Source of the DNA: Nitrospira sp.
GTDB taxonomy: Bacteria; Nitrospirota; Nitrospiria; Nitrospirales; Nitrospiraceae
Assembly (NCBI GenBank): GCA_025361385.1
Contig: JANYAJ010000244.1
Span: 1-7,522, forward strand
DNA: 7,522 nucleotides
Direction of reading: 5' to 3'
Numbering within the stretch: position 1 is the first letter of the stretch; each line of letters opens with the position of its first letter. The position numbers and the translations under genes were made by a program. Shown here one piece after another: positions 4,551 through 7,522 of the stretch. The notes beneath the pieces are model-generated. The model searched no databases. It was not told where the DNA came from and worked only from the letters and a program-made list of their open reading frames with translations.

Positions 4551-6284
4551 CTTCTCACAAGGAGGAGGCGGATTCGTAGGACATACGCCGTTGTAGTCTC
4601 GCGGCGTGCTCTGTTTACACCCTGCGAACGCGGTGACTGTGTTAAATGTGTTGGTCACGCTGTTCGACACAAAGTCTGTTTGCACGTTGGCGCGCCAGCC
4701 GCGATCGATGCCGTCACGTGCGCTGTACATGATATCGGTGTAGGTGATGAATTGCTTCCTCGCCGGTCCGAAAATCCTGATCGCTGCGTAGTTCGGACCG
4801 ACGCGGCTGGGGAATGGGCACGAATTGCTGCCGGTGACTGTTGGCCCACCGGCATACAGGACGCTCACATGCTGCAAGATGCTCTGCGGATCGACCTCGC
4901 CACCGAATCCAATGCCGAGCCAGTTTCCCGGGGCGGAAGCGGAACCTTTGTCGGATGTGAACACAATCGGCTGCGCGGCCGTGCCAATAGCAATCAGTGC
5001 GCCTCTGGCGAGGATCGGGTTGAGGTAATTGGTCCCTTGTGTCGGGTCGATGTTCAGCGTCCCACCTGGTGAAAATTGAATTTGTACGCCGCGTTCGATG
5101 GTCAACACGGCGACCATGCCATTGACGCCAGAATTGACGTCCATCCTTCCCTCTTCCGACCCGCGGCCGACGTGATAGGGTACGCCGCGATAGTGCATTG
5201 TCTGGGCATTGGACACCGGGCCGCCGACGCTGACTCCAGCGACTGCGATCGCGTTGCGACCATTGGGAAAATAGGTGCCGGTCGGGATGGAGTTGAGGAC
5301 GCGCGCGACAACACTAACCGGGTAGCCCGCCGAGCCCATCACACGTAGGTTCTGCGATGTTGGATCAAAGCCGATGTCGCCGTCGATGTAGACACCTTGA
5401 CTTGAGGACAAGGCGATTTCGACATCGTCGACATGAAACATGCCGACCGCGCCGGTGCTCAGCATTCGCAGAGCACCTGTTAATGCCTGGTTGATGCCGA
5501 CCGGAGCGCCGCCGCCGTGCACAACCGCGTGGGTCAGCGACAGAATGCCGTTGTAGTTGCGAATCGACCCCCAATTCTGGCCGGCTACCCGCGGCTCAAT
5601 GGTGACCGGCGCCCCGGGCATACCCGATGCGATTAATGCACCATTACTGGTCGGTGTATTCATAATCGTGATTGTCCGGCCGGGGTCAATGCGCACCACG
5701 GCGCAGGGCTCGATTACGAGCTGCGCCGTGATGTTGATGTCATTTGGCACATTGTGCGGGCTGGCTGCCGCCGTCCAGGTCTGCGCCGTGGTCACGCTGC
5801 CGTGGGGGGTGCCGGTGCCGGTCGGTGCCATGCATGTCGATACCGGGTAGAGTGGCCGCGGCATTAAGGGTCGCAATGGTACCATTGTGCTTGGAGCTCT
5901 CGTGCGTACTCCGCTGAACGTGCCGAGGGCCTCCAAGGTCTTTCCGCTTGGCATCAGTAGAACGATGCGAAAGAGATCCTCTTCTTGTATGACGATCAAT
6001 GCTTTCGGTGCTGAGAGCGGCTCCTCGTGAGTGCCGGCTTCGGCCTGAAGGGTGATGGTTTTGCCACCGTCGACCGCGGTGAGGTTGATGACCTTCTCAT
6101 CCTTGGTCTCAACCCCATAGACTCCAGGGGCGAGGACGGTATCGACCCCATCCGGAGAGAGAAAATGGGCGGCTCGCTCCACTTTGATCGTGGGCCCATC
6201 AAGAACCTCTTTACTCACAGCGAGCCCACCCCACAGAACGCCAACTGACACGAGTCCCATTATGACGGTCACGCGGATTCCCAT
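4548..6284 (-). CDS. Exported right-handed beta-helix protein, function unknown
   Basis: A 578-residue exported protein. The signal peptide is MGIRV plus a hydrophobic core, ending near residue 24 (LAVS|K). A small N-terminal domain (about 25-125: FLSPDGVDTVLAPGVYGVE ... LLMPSGKTLEALG) is one I cannot name. Two copies of a beta-helix module follow (about 190-261 and 393-481), each with L-IE-GV/AV, a G-T/L-I strand, GALIA.G....PI/VTI.., NWG.I, then a H-V-GG turn. This is the pattern of parallel beta-helix surface proteins. A region after 485 contains Cys (C489, C556, C568, C576) and a PPPP stretch. I prefer ATG 6282-6284 because GGGGGA lies four bases upstream; ATG 6294-6296 would add four residues and has no Shine-Dalgarno. 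The gene stops where a displaced copy of its neighbour's tail begins. Likely roles are adhesin, surface-layer or appendage-associated protein. No polysaccharide-cleaving residues could be assigned. Confidence 0.85.
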   Translation of the reverse strand: MGIRVTVIMGLVSVGVLWGGLAVSKEVLDGPTIKVERAAHFLSPDGVDTVLAPGVYGVETKDEKVINLTAVDGGKTITLQAEAGTHEEPLSAPKALIVIQEEDLFRIVLLMPSGKTLEALGTFSGVRTRAPSTMVPLRPLMPRPLYPVSTCMAPTGTGTPHGSVTTAQTWTAAASPHNVPNDINITAQLVIEPCAVVRIDPGRTITIMNTPTSNGALIASGMPGAPVTIEPRVAGQNWGSIRNYNGILSLTHAVVHGGGAPVGINQALTGALRMLSTGAVGMFHVDDVEIALSSSQGVYIDGDIGFDPTSQNLRVMGSAGYPVSVVARVLNSIPTGTYFPNGRNAIAVAGVSVGGPVSNAQTMHYRGVPYHVGRGSEEGRMDVNSGVNGMVAVLTIERGVQIQFSPGGTLNIDPTQGTNYLNPILARGALIAIGTAAQPIVFTSDKGSASAPGNWLGIGFGGEVDPQSILQHVSVLYAGGPTVTGSNSCPFPSRVGPNYAAIRIFGPARKQFITYTDIMYSARDGIDRGWRANVQTDFVSNSVTNTFNTVTAFAGCKQSTPRDYNGVCPTNPPPPCEK

Positions 6285-6310
6285 GTCATCCCCCATATGT
6301 TGCGCGACCA

Positions 6311-6386
6311 GTGAGTCGCTCGAACCTCACTCGACAGCCATGCCGTTGAAAGAGACTAGCGCAGACATCTGGTGAGTCGCTCCAAC
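6311..6386. repeat. Pair of 15-bp direct repeats upstream of the beta-helix gene
   Basis: gtgagtcgctcgaac (6311-6325) recurs as gtgagtcgctccaac (6372-6386), 14 of 15 identical and 61 bp apart. The first copy can also fold as AGTGAG/CTCACT (6310-6315 with 6326-6331). Both copies lie in the 164-bp gap between the Cys-rich gene and the beta-helix gene, so a tandem regulator-binding site is possible. No convincing promoter boxes were found there. Confidence 0.4.
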
Positions 6387-6448
6387 TGGCATAATGTTCA
6401 TGGAAACCTTGTTCTTTATTCAGAATATCCTTCCATCGTCGAATCCTG

Positions 6449-6587
6449 CTACCGAATCGGAACCGGCCCCGTTCCACCACCAGGAGAAGGCAGAGGTGCC
6501 GGTCCCTTGGGTGCCGTCCCGCCGAATGGCACTGGCCCGGTGCCTCCACCACCGGTCTTTGGTCCTGTGAAGACGCCGCCAGAACTC
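6449..6587 (-). other. In-frame Pro/Gly tail module (GGTGPVP repeats)
   Basis: The last 45 or so residues of the Cys-rich protein, from SSGGVFTGP to PIR and the TAG stop at 6449-6451. GGTGPVP occurs twice within it. The module has a recognisable but frame-shifted homologue at 4408-4550, behind the beta-helix gene, which makes it a transferable or duplicated C-terminal unit rather than random low complexity. Confidence 0.65.
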
Positions 6588-7522
6588 TGAGGTGTTGGAG
6601 CGCAGGGTCCATCGATACATTCAGGACCCGCTTTCATCTGTGGTTTGAGTTCCATGGGTTGGCCACCGCCAATGCCGCCGCCGCGGTTACAGGGACAGAC
6701 TTCCCCTTGCATACAACGCATTGCTGCGCATTTCTGGTCATTCACCCCGTTACGGGCAAGATCACCGGCCTGCATCATGCAAGACATGGCGCCGGGAATC
6801 GGCCCGGCAGCTTGAGATGGATCGAACAGCGCGATCGTCGGATTCGGCGTGGGGGAGGGGCTTCCAGGAGTCCGAACGCCGCCCATGCCGGCACCCGGCT
6901 GCCGCATCGTCATGTCTGATCCCATGGTGCATTGATAGAGCGCCTTCGCGCGGGCGGCGGCGTTGGAGCTGACGCTGCCGCTGCAGCCACCGCCTGGATT
7001 CGCAGGATCGTTTATGGTGCGACCCTGATTGGCCTGGGGGTCGGTGGTGACCCGACCTTCGCGCTGCTGGTAATAGGCATCCGTGTCGCCGGTATCTGCT
7101 AGGTTGCCTAGTGCACTTTTCTCTTGCAGTATCTGTAGGACCCCTCTCGCGGCATCTGCGCCTTCCGGGCTCGCAGCCTGTGCCGCAACATCGACTACGG
7201 GCGGCGTTTTATCGAAGACGGCGAGCACCACGCTGACCACGACATCTTTGACTTTGCCGGCAGCATCCTTAACTTTCTCCCATGCGCCTGGTTCTTTTTG
7301 CTTTGTATCCGTCTCAGTTCCTGTTGTTCCACCGGCCTGATCGCTTAGCGCGCAGAATTTATCTCGAATGCCGGGCTGTTGCGAAGCCTGCTTCGCCAAG
7401 TCTACCCCCGCTGTCCGGGGATCCACTGTCATCCCCGCGATCGCCTTCGACATGCAGGCGAACTGACCGCGGACACCGGACGCCTTCACACTATCGAGGA
7501 CGCAGGATACGCCGCTCGCCGG
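6449..7522 (-). CDS. Cys-rich protein with Pro/Gly C-terminal tail (5' truncated), function unknown
   Basis: The frame is open to the window edge, so the 357 visible residues lack the true N-terminus; the GTG at 7487-7489 is an internal Val. Visible parts: two helical Cys-containing stretches (C7, C23, C57 of the fragment), with VRGQFACMSKAIAGM recalled loosely by GIRDKFCALSDQ; a Lys/Val-rich amphipathic helix (WEKVKDAAGKVKDVVVSVVL); a low-complexity middle; a second Cys group (SCMMQAGD ... KCAAMRCMQGEVCPC); and a Gly/Pro tail in which GGTGPVP occurs twice, ending in PIR. The even scatter of Cys suggests disulphides in an exported protein, but the signal peptide, if any, is outside the window. 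It is the first gene here of a minus-strand series, 164 bp before the beta-helix gene, which carries an out-of-frame copy of the same tail. I recognise no family. Confidence 0.8.
   Translation of the reverse strand, partial: PASGVSCVLDSVKASGVRGQFACMSKAIAGMTVDPRTAGVDLAKQASQQPGIRDKFCALSDQAGGTTGTETDTKQKEPGAWEKVKDAAGKVKDVVVSVVLAVFDKTPPVVDVAAQAASPEGADAARGVLQILQEKSALGNLADTGDTDAYYQQREGRVTTDPQANQGRTINDPANPGGGCSGSVSSNAAARAKALYQCTMGSDMTMRQPGAGMGGVRTPGSPSPTPNPTIALFDPSQAAGPIPGAMSCMMQAGDLARNGVNDQKCAAMRCMQGEVCPCNRGGGIGGGQPMELKPQMKAGPECIDGPCAPTPQSSGGVFTGPKTGGGGTGPVPFGGTAPKGPAPLPSPGGGTGPVPIR

Noticed and set aside
4364..4558. A separate 64-residue gene started by GTG
   Set aside because: It has no ribosome binding site, overlaps the beta-helix gene's end, and its only similarity is to the C-terminal tail of another protein. 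A displaced tail is the better reading.
4380..5072. A 230-codon plus-strand open frame
   Set aside because: It is antisense to the exported beta-helix gene and its tail copy. Its start reflects the Pro-rich complement, and it shows no Shine-Dalgarno or recognisable domain.
1..7522. tRNA, rRNA, CRISPR array, insertion sequence or integrase
   Set aside because: No cloverleaf, regularly spaced repeats, transposase motif or terminal inverted repeats were seen on either strand.

Overview
This moderately GC-rich chromosomal window looks like an accessory secretion or surface locus from a Gram-negative bacterium. I cannot fix the taxon from sequence alone; the protein style would fit a Nitrospirota-like or deltaproteobacterial-type lineage, but that is a weak guess. 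Both window ends cut through genes.

Layout: (a) 1-501, plus strand: the 3' end of a spike-like protein, with a Gly/Ala linker, a coiled coil, then VgrG-needle-like beta repeats. (b) 502-614: a convergent intergenic region with nested inverted repeats. (c) Minus strand, read from high to low coordinates: a Cys-rich protein with a Pro/Gly tail (6449 to the window end, 5' truncated); an exported beta-helix protein (4548-6284) followed by an out-of-frame copy of the same Pro/Gly tail (4408-4550); an Hcp/TssD tube protein (3790-4338); a YkgJ-type Cys-cluster protein (3000-3743); a small coiled-coil protein (2653-3003); and a full-length VgrG/TssI (615-2561). The last four genes are tightly arranged and probably form an operon: there is a 46-bp gap after hcp, an ATGA overlap between ykgJ and the small gene, and a 91-bp gap with a strong hairpin before vgrG.

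The most unusual feature is that both the Hcp and the VgrG carry convincing N-terminal Sec-type signal peptides in front of otherwise complete folds, with Shine-Dalgarno sequences that support those starts. A canonical type VI system builds its tube and spike in the cytoplasm and needs no signal peptide. No sheath, baseplate, membrane-complex or ClpV gene lies in the window. The reading I favour, as inference, is a locus that exports tube and spike proteins through Sec and uses them in the periplasm or outside the cell, together with an exported beta-helix protein and a Cys-rich protein that shares a tail module with it. A second spike-like protein is encoded convergently.

The second notable feature is the shared C-terminal tail (VFTGP...TGPxPF.GT.PKG...PGGG). 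It is in frame in the Cys-rich protein. In the beta-helix gene it is displaced by one apparent +1 shift at the stop codon and a second at a G10 homopolymer. This could be decay, phase variation or sequencing error.
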